In this document: positions 1-7,278 of the stretch, piece by piece
Numbering within the stretch: the stretch's first letter is position 1
Layout of the letters: each line of letters begins with the position of its first letter
From: CAYLNH01 sp964384625
GTDB lineage: Bacteria > Verrucomicrobiota > Lentisphaeria > JABSQK01
Reading direction: 5' to 3'
NCBI GenBank assembly: GCA_964384625.1
Contig: CAYLNH010000060.1
Location: 1-29,975 of the forward strand
Length of the DNA stretch: 29,975 nucleotides
Made by a program: the position numbers and the translations under genes
The notes under the pieces: model-generated
What the model was told of the DNA's origin: nothing
Databases searched by the model: none
What the model saw: the letters and a program-made list of their open reading frames with translations, nothing else

Positions 1-61
1 CAACCTCTTGAGAGTCGGGACTCGAGGCAAAGAAGGGCAGTAATCGAGGGCTTACTGCGGA

Positions 62-90
62 TTGGCCTGACGGCTGCATGACTCTATATT
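62..90 (+). promoter_or_regulatory. sigma-70-type promoter of the small lipoprotein gene
   Basis: A -35 hexamer TTGGCC (62-67) and a -10 hexamer TATATT (85-90) are separated by exactly 17 bases. The -10 matches the consensus at 5 of 6 positions and the -35 at 4 of 6. A start near 97 would leave a leader of about 54 nt before the GTG at 151, which has its own ribosome-binding site. Bases 1-61 show nothing recognisable. Confidence 0.5.
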
Positions 91-150
91 CCCATTACGA
101 CAACCAGAATGTTGAAGTTTCTGCTTCAGCTCAATCGAAAGGGGTTCACC

Positions 151-282
151 GTGGTAAGAACGACAGCATTGCTGTTTGCCATCAGTCTCATTGCCGTTGC
201 CGCCGGATGCAAAAAGGAAGCCAATGGCCTGAAAGGCACAACCGTCACCTCAACCATTTCTGCGGTCACGCGTTCCGCGTGA
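151..282 (+). CDS. small lipoprotein (43 aa), unknown function
   Basis: A short frame starting at GTG 151 and ending at TGA 280-282 encodes 43 residues. The N-terminus is a textbook lipoprotein signal: a basic start (VRTT), a hydrophobic stretch (LLFAISLIAVAA) and a lipobox AAGC followed by KKE, so the predicted mature lipoprotein is only about 24 residues. A Shine-Dalgarno-like AAAGGGG (138-144) lies 6 nt before the GTG and a good promoter ends at 90. An in-frame ATG at 109 would add 14 residues but has no ribosome-binding site and would lie almost on the transcription start. Its size recalls entericidin-like small lipoproteins, but the mature part shows no match I can name. Signal, promoter and RBS are seen directly; expression is inferred. 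Confidence 0.5.
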   Translation: MVRTTALLFAISLIAVAAGCKKEANGLKGTTVTSTISAVTRSA

Positions 283-289
283 TTGGGAA

Positions 290-304
290 AGCCTGCCACA
301 GGCT
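290..304. terminator. small hairpin between convergent genes
   Basis: AGCCTG and CAGGCT form a 6-bp stem around a CCA loop just after the small lipoprotein gene and before the 3' end of the convergent CapA-like gene. There is no clear T-run on either side, so a terminator role is only suggested by position. Confidence 0.25.
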
Positions 305-339
305 ATGCCGCGACACGGATCAACGCCAAGGCACTGCAG

Positions 340-2038
340 TCAGTTTGGCCTCCGTGTCCCTGACTGGAAGACCTGCGCCGAGCCCTTCTCGTTGCGTCGA
401 CGCCGCCAATACAGGGCAACTGCAAGGAGCGCAATTCCCGTGGCGACGGCCAGCGGTTTGATCAGGCTGGAGAGGGCGGCTGTCTGCGGCGGCGGCTCGG
501 TCGGCACCGTTGGCTCCGCTCCCCGCCGGAGTTCAAACTCGCCAACCCACACCAATTCCGGTCGCGGCCGATTTCGTCGCATGGCTTGTCGGCGGTTGCG
601 TGGTCCGAGCGGAGTTTCACCAAGGCCCCAGTAGACGTCGTAGGATCCGGGCTCGAGTTGTTTGCGGACATATACTCGATCCACAACAATCTGCCCGGGC
701 GCCCACGTTTGAGGCTGCGTCGCGGCGTTGGCGATTGGGTGCCACCAGCGGCGGACGACGTTTGTCTCGCGGTGCCGAAACTCAAACAAGGCTTCCCAGT
801 CGCCCACCAGCGGCCCGCTTGCTTTGAGCGCCGCACTGCAGGCGAATCCCCTGGTGCTGACGGCGTTCTCGGGGAAGTCTGCACCGATGACGCGCAGGCC
901 TGACGACATGACAACCGGCTCGAAGTCACGCGTCCAGTCCGGGGCGGTTGCCGGCAGTTCAATCGGTCGTCGCCACCGCAAATCGTCGGGCAGTTGCTGT
1001 GCCCCGCCCGCCGGCCGCAGCCGGTCGGGCAGCCGCGGCGCCGGGTCATCCCGCGGTTCCGGATTCAGGGCTGCACAAAGCGCTTCACCTCTGGTTCGAA
1101 AGCGGATCCGCCCCAATGCCTTGCTCTGTTTGCGGATTAATTCACGCACGTGGGCGGCGGCGTAACCGGTTCCCAGGCGGACTTGTTGACCCGGGTTGTA
1201 AGTGGGGTGCACGGCCAATTGGCGAAAGCCGTCGCGGTCAAAGGACAATTCGATCGCCAGGCCGTAGTACCCGCGAATATAACAGATCGCGTCGAAAAGG
1301 AAGTTGCCCATGTCATATACGATCGGCCAGCCGCGGTAGATCTCGATGCCGTGGGGCGCGTGGGCTGAGTGCCCCAGGATGGCGTCAACCCCGGCATCAA
1401 TCATGGCGTGGGCCAGGCTGATGCGGGCCGGCGTCGGGCTGTCTGTCCAGTTGCGACCCCAGTGGGGCGTGACCACAACCAGGTCGGCACGTTCACGGGC
1501 AGTGTGGATGACCGCACGCAACGTCGGGTCGAGTTGGGCACTCGGGGGCACATGGAAAATGCCGGCACGGTTGTCCCCGGCGCCGTAGCAGTCCGCCTGG
1601 TCGTCAAAACCGATGAACGCGACAACAACGCCGTCCAACTCGATGTAGGCCGGTGCGGCCGCCGATTGCAGATCTTCGCCAAACCCGATGCCGGCGATGT
1701 TCACCGCGGCAAGCATCTCCTGCTGCTCGGCCATCGCCTCGAGGCCGTAGTCCAGGGAATGGTTATTGGCGCAGGTGACAACATCGAAACCGGACTCGGT
1801 CAGCAGGTCGAGCTGCTCCGGCGGGGCGCGGAAGTGAAAGGGCCGTTGTTCGTCCTTCGCAGCAAAATCGCCTCGTGGAGATCACGCATTCCAGATTGCC
1901 CAAAGCAATATCGCTGCTGCTGATCAAGTCTTTCGTCGAATTCAGGATCCAGTCCACGCCGAAACGACGCTTCAAGTCCGGGAGCCCGCGGCCGAGCATC
2001 ATGTCGCCGCAGGCAAATATCGTGTATCGCGCCGGCAT
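340..2038 (-). pseudogene. CapA/PgsA-like metallophosphatase family protein, frameshifted
   Basis: The frame from ATG 2038 begins with the CapA signature: CGDMMLGRGLPDL, then DIALGNLE near residues 48-54. It runs out of frame after about 55 residues and stops at 1763. Skipping one base near 1873 continues the same protein in the next frame: GDFAAKDEQRPFHFR, FDVVTCANNHSLDYG, then HWG in VVVTPHWGRNW, DAILGHSAHAPHGIEIY and IVYDMGNFLFD, all typical of the family. Joined, it is about 565 residues. The C-terminus is unusual: a beta-rich stretch of about 150 residues, then a single predicted membrane helix (LAVATGIALLAVALYW) and an arginine-rich tail. CapA-family proteins are linked to polyglutamate capsule export, but many members have no proven role. 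A GGGAGG ribosome-binding site lies about 5 nt before ATG 2038. Either the gene is inactive or one base is wrong in the assembly. Confidence 0.75.
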
Positions 2039-2114
2039 TGTTGCCTCCCGTGGTTCATGCTCTGTACTATGACACCGCCCCGCCGTTCTTCTTCAGGAAT
2101 TCACTCCTTCCTCC

Positions 2115-2147
2115 TTGTTTGAATAATGATAATCCAATATTGTTAAT
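2115..2147 (+). promoter_or_regulatory. znu promoter with Fur-family (Zur/Fur)-like operator
   Basis: The spacing allows a -35 TTGTTT (2115-2120) with -10 TATTGT (2138-2143), or TTGAAT (2119-2124) with GTTAAT (2142-2147), both 17 bases apart. Between the hexamers, 2122-2134 reads AATAATGATAATC, which matches 12 of the first 13 bases of the classical Fur box; the second half-site is poor. An operator between -35 and -10 of a zinc uptake operon fits repression by a Zur-type Fur-family protein. The regulator's identity is inferred; no fur or zur gene is in the window. Confidence 0.45.
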
Positions 2148-2180
2148 GCTGTAGGTTAACTACCAAGAGGAGTTTGGCTG

Positions 2181-3230
2181 ATGAAATCAGTTGTGTTGTT
2201 CTGCGGTCTGTTGGCCGCCCTGGTCATGACCGGTTGCGGGCGGTCGAAGCCGGCCGGCGACGATGGCCGGCTGCAGGTCTTTGTCAGCATTCCGCCGCAG
2301 GCGTACATCGTCGAGCGGATTGCCGGCGATCGTGTAGATTGTCAGGTGCTGGTGCGGCCCGGGCAGAGCCCGGCGACCTATGAGCCGACGCCGAAACAGA
2401 TGGCCGCGCTTGCCGAGGCGAAGCTGTACTTCAGTATCGGGGTGCCGTTTGAGCACGGCTTCCTGCCGAAGGTACAGATGAACAAGACGCAGACCGGCGC
2501 GGCCAGTCCGGAGATCGTCGACACGCGCCAGGGGATCACCTTGCGTGAGATGAAACCGCATCGTCATGCCGCGCCTGACGGCCATGCGGACCATGGTCAT
2601 GCCGGGCACCAACACCGTGAAGTGGGTGAGCACGACGACCACCATCATGCCGACCACAAGCACGGCAATGTCCATGATCATGCCGGGCACAAGCACAGTG
2701 AAGACTCTGAGCATGGTTCTCACAAGCACCACGACGGCAAGGATCCCCATGTGTGGCTGAGTCCGCGGTTGGTCAAGCTGCAGGCGCGCACGATTGCTGA
2801 TGCGTTGATCCGCATCGATCCGGCCGGCAAGGCAACCTACGAGGCAAACTGTGCCGCGCTGATCAAGGACCTCGAGGCGCTGGACGCGAAGCTGACCGCG
2901 TCGCTGGCGCCGGTGAAAGGCAAGACGTTCATGGTGTTCCATCCGTCCTGGGGCTATTTCGCTGACGCCTACGGTCTCAAGCAGGAGCCGATTGAAGTCG
3001 AAGGCAAAGAGCCGAGTGCCAGACAACTGGCCCGCATCGTCGAAACCGCGAAGGCCGAGAATATCCGCGTCATCTTCGTCCAGCCGCAATTTAGTCGGGC
3101 GTCGGCGCAGACGATTGCCGCCGGCATTGACGGTGCTGTGGTGCCGATCGACCCGCTGGCGCGCGATTACATTGCCAACCTGGAAGCGGTGGCGCAGACG
3201 ATCAGCGATGCGCTGTCGCAACAGAAATAG
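2181..3230 (+). CDS. znuA: zinc ABC transporter substrate-binding lipoprotein ZnuA
   Basis: Cluster A-I binding protein (349 aa) that captures Zn(II) outside the inner membrane and passes it to the ZnuB permease. A signal peptide with lipobox LVMTGC predicts lipid anchoring. The family order is visible: IPPQAYIVERIAGD, then TYEPTPKQM, a histidine/aspartate-rich loop (about residues 127-187), DPHVWLSP with H190, VFHPSWGYF with H254, and IDPLA with D324. In most ZnuA proteins the first metal ligand is the His of a PHTYEP motif; here the position is Ala65 (SPATYEP), so the site must use three ligands, water, or a His from the loop. The loop contains an internal duplication of about 25 bp (2598-2622 and 2679-2703). 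RBS AAGAGGAG lies 8 nt before ATG 2181. znuC follows after 6 bp. Mn(II) or another metal cannot be excluded. Confidence 0.9.
   Translation: MKSVVLFCGLLAALVMTGCGRSKPAGDDGRLQVFVSIPPQAYIVERIAGDRVDCQVLVRPGQSPATYEPTPKQMAALAEAKLYFSIGVPFEHGFLPKVQMNKTQTGAASPEIVDTRQGITLREMKPHRHAAPDGHADHGHAGHQHREVGEHDDHHHADHKHGNVHDHAGHKHSEDSEHGSHKHHDGKDPHVWLSPRLVKLQARTIADALIRIDPAGKATYEANCAALIKDLEALDAKLTASLAPVKGKTFMVFHPSWGYFADAYGLKQEPIEVEGKEPSARQLARIVETAKAENIRVIFVQPQFSRASAQTIAAGIDGAVVPIDPLARDYIANLEAVAQTISDALSQQK
2598..2703 (+). repeat. direct repeat within the His-rich loop of znuA
   Basis: Bases 2598-2622 and 2679-2703 match at 22 of 25 positions and lie 81 bp (27 codons) apart in the same frame. They encode HAGHQHREV-like and HAGHKHSED-like segments, indicating that the metal-binding loop grew by internal duplication. 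Confidence 0.6.
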
Positions 3231-3236
3231 GGCTCC

Positions 3237-4034
3237 ATGCCGGATACCGCTGCCATTGCCTTTGCCGATGTCTGCTTCGCGTACGACCGCGAGGAGGTCC
3301 TGCACAACGTCAGTTTCAGCATTGGCGACGGGGATCTGGTCGGCATGGTGGGGCCGAACGGCGGCGGCAAGAGCACGTTGATCAAGCTGGCTCTGGGGTT
3401 GCTTTCGCCGGGGCGCGGCCAGGTCCGCGTGTTCGGCCGGGCGCCGACGGTGTCGCGCGAGCAGATCGGTTATGTGCCGCAGCACCTGCAGTTCGACCCG
3501 GCGTTTCCCGTGTCGACGTTGGACGTTGTCCTGATGGGACGCGCGGAACGCCATTGGATCGGACCGTACCGTTGGACGGACCGTGATGCCGCCATGGCGG
3601 CTCTGGATACGGTGAAGCTCACTGATTCAGCCAAACACGGTTTCCCTAAACTCTCCGGCGGCCAGCGGCAGCGGGCGTTGATTGCGCAGGCACTGGTTTC
3701 GGAGCCGAAGATTCTGCTGCTGGACGAGCCCACGGCAAACGTGGACTCGGCCGTGGCGCACGACATCTACGAACTGCTGCACGAACTCAACCGGCAGATT
3801 ACCATTGTCGTGGTATCGCACAACCTGAATGTTGTCACCCGCTACGCTACGCATGTGGTCTGCGTCAATCGCACCGCATCGATCCTGCCGATGTCGGAGA
3901 TCACCGATGCCAATCTGCACGCTGTGATGCGCGGCGATCTGGCGGTGCTGCAGCATGAGCAGTCCTGCCATATCCTGGATCCGACGGCGGCCCTGGAAAA
4001 ACCGCATCGCTCCGGATCGGAGGATGACGCATGA
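3237..4034 (+). CDS. znuC: zinc ABC transporter ATP-binding protein ZnuC
   Basis: Cytoplasmic ATPase (265 aa) that drives the zinc importer. All ABC motifs are intact: Walker A GPNGGGKST (about residues 39-47), signature LSGGQRQR (139-146), Walker B ILLLDEPTANVD with D163/E164, and the switch histidine in VVSHNLN. The Q-loop appears in YVPQHLQFDPAFPVS, typical of the metal-type importers. The gene starts 6 bp after znuA and its stop overlaps the znuB start (ATGA at 4031-4034), so the three genes should be translated from one mRNA. The C-terminal about 40 residues (after MRGDLAVLQHEQ) are less conserved. No strong ribosome-binding site precedes the ATG; translational coupling to znuA is likely. 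Confidence 0.92.
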   Translation: MPDTAAIAFADVCFAYDREEVLHNVSFSIGDGDLVGMVGPNGGGKSTLIKLALGLLSPGRGQVRVFGRAPTVSREQIGYVPQHLQFDPAFPVSTLDVVLMGRAERHWIGPYRWTDRDAAMAALDTVKLTDSAKHGFPKLSGGQRQRALIAQALVSEPKILLLDEPTANVDSAVAHDIYELLHELNRQITIVVVSHNLNVVTRYATHVVCVNRTASILPMSEITDANLHAVMRGDLAVLQHEQSCHILDPTAALEKPHRSGSEDDA

Positions 4035-4882
4035 GTTTGTTCTTTGAACATCTCGGCCAACATGCGTTTCTGCAATTCGCCGTCCTGGCCGGGGTCCTGG
4101 CATCGGTGGCCTGCGGCGTGGTCGGCAGTATTGTGGTGGTGCGGCGGACCACGTATGTGGCCGGCGCCATCGCCCACTGTGTGCTGGGCGGCATGGGTGC
4201 GGCGCGCTATCTGCAGCGCGTGCACGGCGTGGAATGGGTGACACCGTTGGGCGGGGCGACGCTGGCAGCCGTCTTCGCGGCGCTTATCATTGCCGCGGTC
4301 ACGCTTTCCGGGAAACAGCGGACGGACACCGTGCTGAGTGCGCTCTGGGCCATCGGCATGGCCGTCGGCATTCTCTTCATCGCGGCGACGCCGGGCTACT
4401 ACGAAGACCTGATGAGCTACCTCTTCGGCAACATCCTCATGGTCGGCAGGAACGAGATCCGGCACATGATTGTGTTGGACGTGATTGTGGTCGGCATCAC
4501 CATGCTGTTCTACGACCGCTTCCTGGTGATCAGTTTCCAGCCGGAACTGGCCCGGCTGCGCGGCATCCGCGTGGGGTTCTATCACACCTTGCTGTTGGTG
4601 CTGATCTCATTGACGGTCGTGCTGATGACGCAGGTCGTCGGGCTGGTGATGGTGATTGCGCTGTTGACTTTGCCGGCAGCAATTGCGTCGATGCTGGTCG
4701 GCCGGCTCTGGCAGATGATGCTGCTGGCGACGGTGCTGTGTTTGTTGTTCACCGGCGGCGGGCTGATCTTCAGCTATGAACCCGGATTGCCGTCCGGTGC
4801 GACGGTGATCCTGTTCGCCGGCGTCGGCTATATCATCACGTTGATCGGGAAGTGGTGTGTCGGCCGCATCCGCCCGCATTAG
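4031..4882 (+). CDS. znuB: zinc ABC transporter permease ZnuB
   Basis: Integral membrane permease (283 aa) of the ABC-3 family that forms the zinc channel with ZnuC. Hydrophobic segments are seen along the whole chain, from FAVLAGVLASVACGVVGSIVVV at about residues 16-37 to ATVILFAGVGYIITLIG near the end, consistent with 7-9 helices. A short GNILMVG motif follows the YEDLMSYLF segment, as in ZnuB/MntB-type permeases, and the loop after LVISFQPELARLRGI is the usual coupling region facing the ATPase. The start overlaps the znuC stop by 4 bp. The protein ends at 4882, directly before the palindrome-rich region. Confidence 0.9.
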   Translation: MSLFFEHLGQHAFLQFAVLAGVLASVACGVVGSIVVVRRTTYVAGAIAHCVLGGMGAARYLQRVHGVEWVTPLGGATLAAVFAALIIAAVTLSGKQRTDTVLSALWAIGMAVGILFIAATPGYYEDLMSYLFGNILMVGRNEIRHMIVLDVIVVGITMLFYDRFLVISFQPELARLRGIRVGFYHTLLLVLISLTVVLMTQVVGLVMVIALLTLPAAIASMLVGRLWQMMLLATVLCLLFTGGGLIFSYEPGLPSGATVILFAGVGYIITLIGKWCVGRIRPH

Positions 4883-4933
4883 GCTGGTCATTGGGCCTTG
4901 GGCCGGCAGATGCAGATCACTGACCCTCAAGTA

Positions 4934-4972
4934 CCGCAGGTTCCCGACTTTCAAGCGGTCGGGAACCTGCGG
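4934..4972. repeat. perfect 15-bp inverted repeat
   Basis: CCGCAGGTTCCCGAC (4934-4948) and its exact complement (4958-4972) enclose a 9-base loop TTTCAAGCG. It lies about 50 bp after the znuB stop and could end the znu transcript, but no T-run follows on either strand. Confidence 0.8.
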
Positions 4973-4980
4973 GCCTTGCG

Positions 4981-5094
4981 GATCTGTCACCGGCATGAAG
5001 TCCGTACCACAGCTCCCGGTTTCCCGCCGCTCCAGCCGGCATGCCGGCGGGAAACCGGGAACTGGAGGCGGCTGTCTGGTGCAGGTGACCGATC
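4981..5094. repeat. 114-bp nested imperfect palindrome
   Basis: The core is a perfect 16-bp stem, 5014-5029 with 5045-5060 (TCCCGGTTTCCCGCCG and its complement). Its 15-base loop overlaps a 14-bp perfect palindrome GCCGGCATGCCGGC (5035-5048), giving two competing folds. Outside the core, ACCACAGC (5006-5013) can pair with GCTGT/GGT, and GATCTGTCACC (4981-4991) pairs with 5084-5094 at 10 of 11 positions. The whole could extrude as one long cruciform or RNA hairpin. Confidence 0.75.
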
Positions 5095-5124
5095 CTGGAA
5101 CTCGCACCATAAAGGTGCGGGATC
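5091..5124. repeat. hairpin with 6-bp and outer 5-bp stems
   Basis: CGCACC (5103-5108) and GGTGCG (5114-5119) enclose ATAAA; GATCC (5091-5095) and GGATC (5120-5124) add an outer stem. It partly overlaps the right edge of the larger palindrome before it. Confidence 0.5.
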
Positions 5125-5160
5125 TCGACGCAGAATGCAGAGGGCAGCAGACGCGGGCTT

Positions 5161-5290
5161 ACTACCCCGTAATGCGTCAGTGACGGGGAGTAGCGTCTGC
5201 CGCCGTTTCACCACCGGCAGGAGAGCAGCATGCGGGGGCCACTCCCCGTGACCGACGCATTACCACTACCCCTGCGTCCGGGGGTTGTAG
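5161..5290. repeat. 23-bp inverted repeat pair with hairpin ends
   Basis: Bases 5169-5191 and 5241-5263 are complementary at 21 of 23 positions. Each arm is itself part of a smaller hairpin: ACTACCCCGT with ACGGGGAGT around 5161-5191, and CTACCCC with GGGGTTGTAG at 5266-5290. A short direct repeat, ACTACCCC followed by TGCGTC, occurs at 5161 and 5265. This is the layout of paired repetitive palindromes (BIME-like) or of the ends of a very small non-coding mobile element. Confidence 0.65.
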
Positions 5291-5350
5291 GCGTCGCGTC
5301 CGGACAGTATCTTAGTCTTTTCGACTTCGAACCATTGAGGAACCAGACTG

Positions 5351-7252
5351 ATGGAAGGTTTCTACCGTGTTGCCGCTGCTGTTCCGCAACTTCGTGTGGC
5401 GGATGTCGCGCATAATGTTGCCGCCACCAGGGAACTCTTTGGTGCTGCTGCCGCGGAGGAAGCGGCACTGGTTGTCTTCCCGGAACTCGGGCTCTGCGGC
5501 TATACCTGCGCCGACCTGTTTTTTCAGGACGCCCTGCTGAGCCGGGTGCGCGTCGGTCTTGAGGAATTGCGCCGGGAGACGGAAGACCGGCAGACGATTC
5601 TGATTGCCGGCGCCCCGCTGCGACACCGCAATCACCTGTATGATTGTGCGGTGGTCATGCAGAACGGCGACTATCTCGGGATCGTGCCGAAGCAGATCCT
5701 GCCGAACTACAAGGAGTTCTACGAGAAACGCTGGTTCAGCTCCGGCGCCGACGCCGAGGCCGACGAGATCCGGCTGAACGGCGCTGACGTACCGTTCGGC
5801 GTGGATCTGCTGTTTGAATACGACAGCCGCTTCTGTGTCGGCGTCGAGATCTGCGAGGACCTCTGGAACGTGATCCCGCCGAGTTCGTACCAGGCGCTGG
5901 CCGGCGCCACGGTGCTGGTCAACCTGTCGGCCAGTAATGAGTTGGTGGCGAAGGCGGACTATCGCCGTGAACTGGTGCGCAGTCAGTCGGCGCGTTGTGT
6001 GGCCGGGTACATCTATGCCTCGTCCGGCGTTGGCGAGTCCTCGACGGATCTGGTTTTCGGCGGGCATGCAATGATTGCCGAGAACGGCGTTATGCTGGCG
6101 GAGAACGAGCGGTTTGCCCGCGATGCATCGATCATCTACGCCGATCTGGATTGCCTGCGGCTGACGATGACGCGGATTACCGAGACGTCGGTGCCGAGCA
6201 ATCCGCCGGACGAGATGGACTGCGTGCCGCTGGACACGTTGCCGGCAGTGACCGAGCTGCGCCGCAGCATCGACCCGCATCCGTTCGTTCCCGGTGATCC
6301 GGCGACCCGCGATGCGCGTTGCCATGAGATTTTCTGCATTCAGGCGGCCGGGCTGGCCAAGCGCCTGGAGCACACACAGGCCAAGTGCGCCGTTGTCGGC
6401 GTATCCGGCGGCCTGGATTCGACGTTGGCGTTGCTGGTTGCCCAGCGCGCGATGCGTTTGCTGGGGCGGGACGGCAGCGCCGTGACGGCGGTAACGATGC
6501 CGGGCTTCGGCACCAGCGGCCGCACCTATGCGAATGCCGTTGCGTTGTGCCGGCAGATCGGCGCGGACCTGCACGAGATCGACATCAAGCCGGCTTGCGA
6601 ACAGCATTTTGCGGACATCGGGCACGACCCGGACTTGCAGAATGTCACCTATGAAAATGTGCAGGCGCGCGAACGAACCCAGCTCCTGATGGACCTGGCC
6701 AACAAACACGGCGGTCTGGTGATCGGCACCGGCGATCTGTCTGAGATGGCCTTGGGCTGGAGCACCTACAACGGCGATCACATGTCGATGTACGCCGTCA
6801 ACTGCAGTGTGCCGAAGACGTTGGTCCGCTATGTCATCCGGTGGGTGGCCGACCACGAGGAGTCCCTGCAGGAAACGCTCGAGGATATCCTGGACACGCC
6901 GATTACGCCGGAATTGCTGCCGCCGGCCGCCGGCGAGATTTCGCAGAAGACAGAGTCTGTGGTCGGCCCGTATGAACTCCACGACTTCTTTCTGTACCAC
7001 ACCATCAAGTACGGTTCACCACCGTCGCGGACGCGGCAGTTGGCCGAGCTGGCTTTTGCCGGCGCCTATGACGCCGAGACCATCGCCGGCTGGTTGGACG
7101 TGTTTGTGCAGCGCTTCTTCGCGCAGCAGTTCAAACGCAGCTGCGTCCCCGACGGCCCGAAGGTCGGTACCATCAGTTTGTCGCCCCGCGGCGATTGGCG
7201 CATGCCGTCGGACGCGGTCGGCTCTGTCTGGCTCGACGAGACCGCGGACTAG
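5351..7252 (+). CDS. nadE: glutamine-hydrolysing NAD+ synthetase NadE
   Basis: Converts deamido-NAD+ to NAD+ using ATP, with ammonia supplied by an N-terminal glutaminase. Residues about 1-290 are a nitrilase-fold amidase with the full triad: Glu45 (VVFPELGLCGYT), Lys121 (LPNYKEFYEKR) and Cys168 (VGVEICEDLW). Residues about 320-600 are the synthetase, with the pyrophosphatase loop SGGLDS at 352-357 and the downstream GTGDLSEMALGWSTYNGDH motif. Length 633 aa fits the long glutamine-dependent type. A GAGGA ribosome-binding site (5337-5341) lies 9 nt before the ATG. The next gene begins within about 30 bp, suggesting an operon with an unrecognised protein and an exonuclease. Confidence 0.95.
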   Translation: MEGFYRVAAAVPQLRVADVAHNVAATRELFGAAAAEEAALVVFPELGLCGYTCADLFFQDALLSRVRVGLEELRRETEDRQTILIAGAPLRHRNHLYDCAVVMQNGDYLGIVPKQILPNYKEFYEKRWFSSGADAEADEIRLNGADVPFGVDLLFEYDSRFCVGVEICEDLWNVIPPSSYQALAGATVLVNLSASNELVAKADYRRELVRSQSARCVAGYIYASSGVGESSTDLVFGGHAMIAENGVMLAENERFARDASIIYADLDCLRLTMTRITETSVPSNPPDEMDCVPLDTLPAVTELRRSIDPHPFVPGDPATRDARCHEIFCIQAAGLAKRLEHTQAKCAVVGVSGGLDSTLALLVAQRAMRLLGRDGSAVTAVTMPGFGTSGRTYANAVALCRQIGADLHEIDIKPACEQHFADIGHDPDLQNVTYENVQARERTQLLMDLANKHGGLVIGTGDLSEMALGWSTYNGDHMSMYAVNCSVPKTLVRYVIRWVADHEESLQETLEDILDTPITPELLPPAAGEISQKTESVVGPYELHDFFLYHTIKYGSPPSRTRQLAELAFAGAYDAETIAGWLDVFVQRFFAQQFKRSCVPDGPKVGTISLSPRGDWRMPSDAVGSVWLDETAD

Positions 7253-7278
7253 CACGAATCCCCCACCCGAGATTCCAC

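Larger units (their letters stand above)
4883..5350. other. 468-bp non-coding region dense with inverted repeats
   Basis: No frame here looks like protein. The stretch between znuB and nadE holds at least five separate inverted repeats (listed individually). The last 60 bp contain only weak promoter candidates for nadE: TTGTAG (5285-5290), a 17-base spacer and TATCTT (5308-5313). The density of perfect stems of 15-16 bp is far above what a simple terminator needs, so repetitive extragenic palindromes, remnants of a small mobile element, or a structured RNA are all possible. Confidence 0.55.

Noticed and set aside
5312..7000. Long open frame antisense to nadE
   Set aside because: It mirrors the coding bias of nadE and has no domain or ribosome-binding site.
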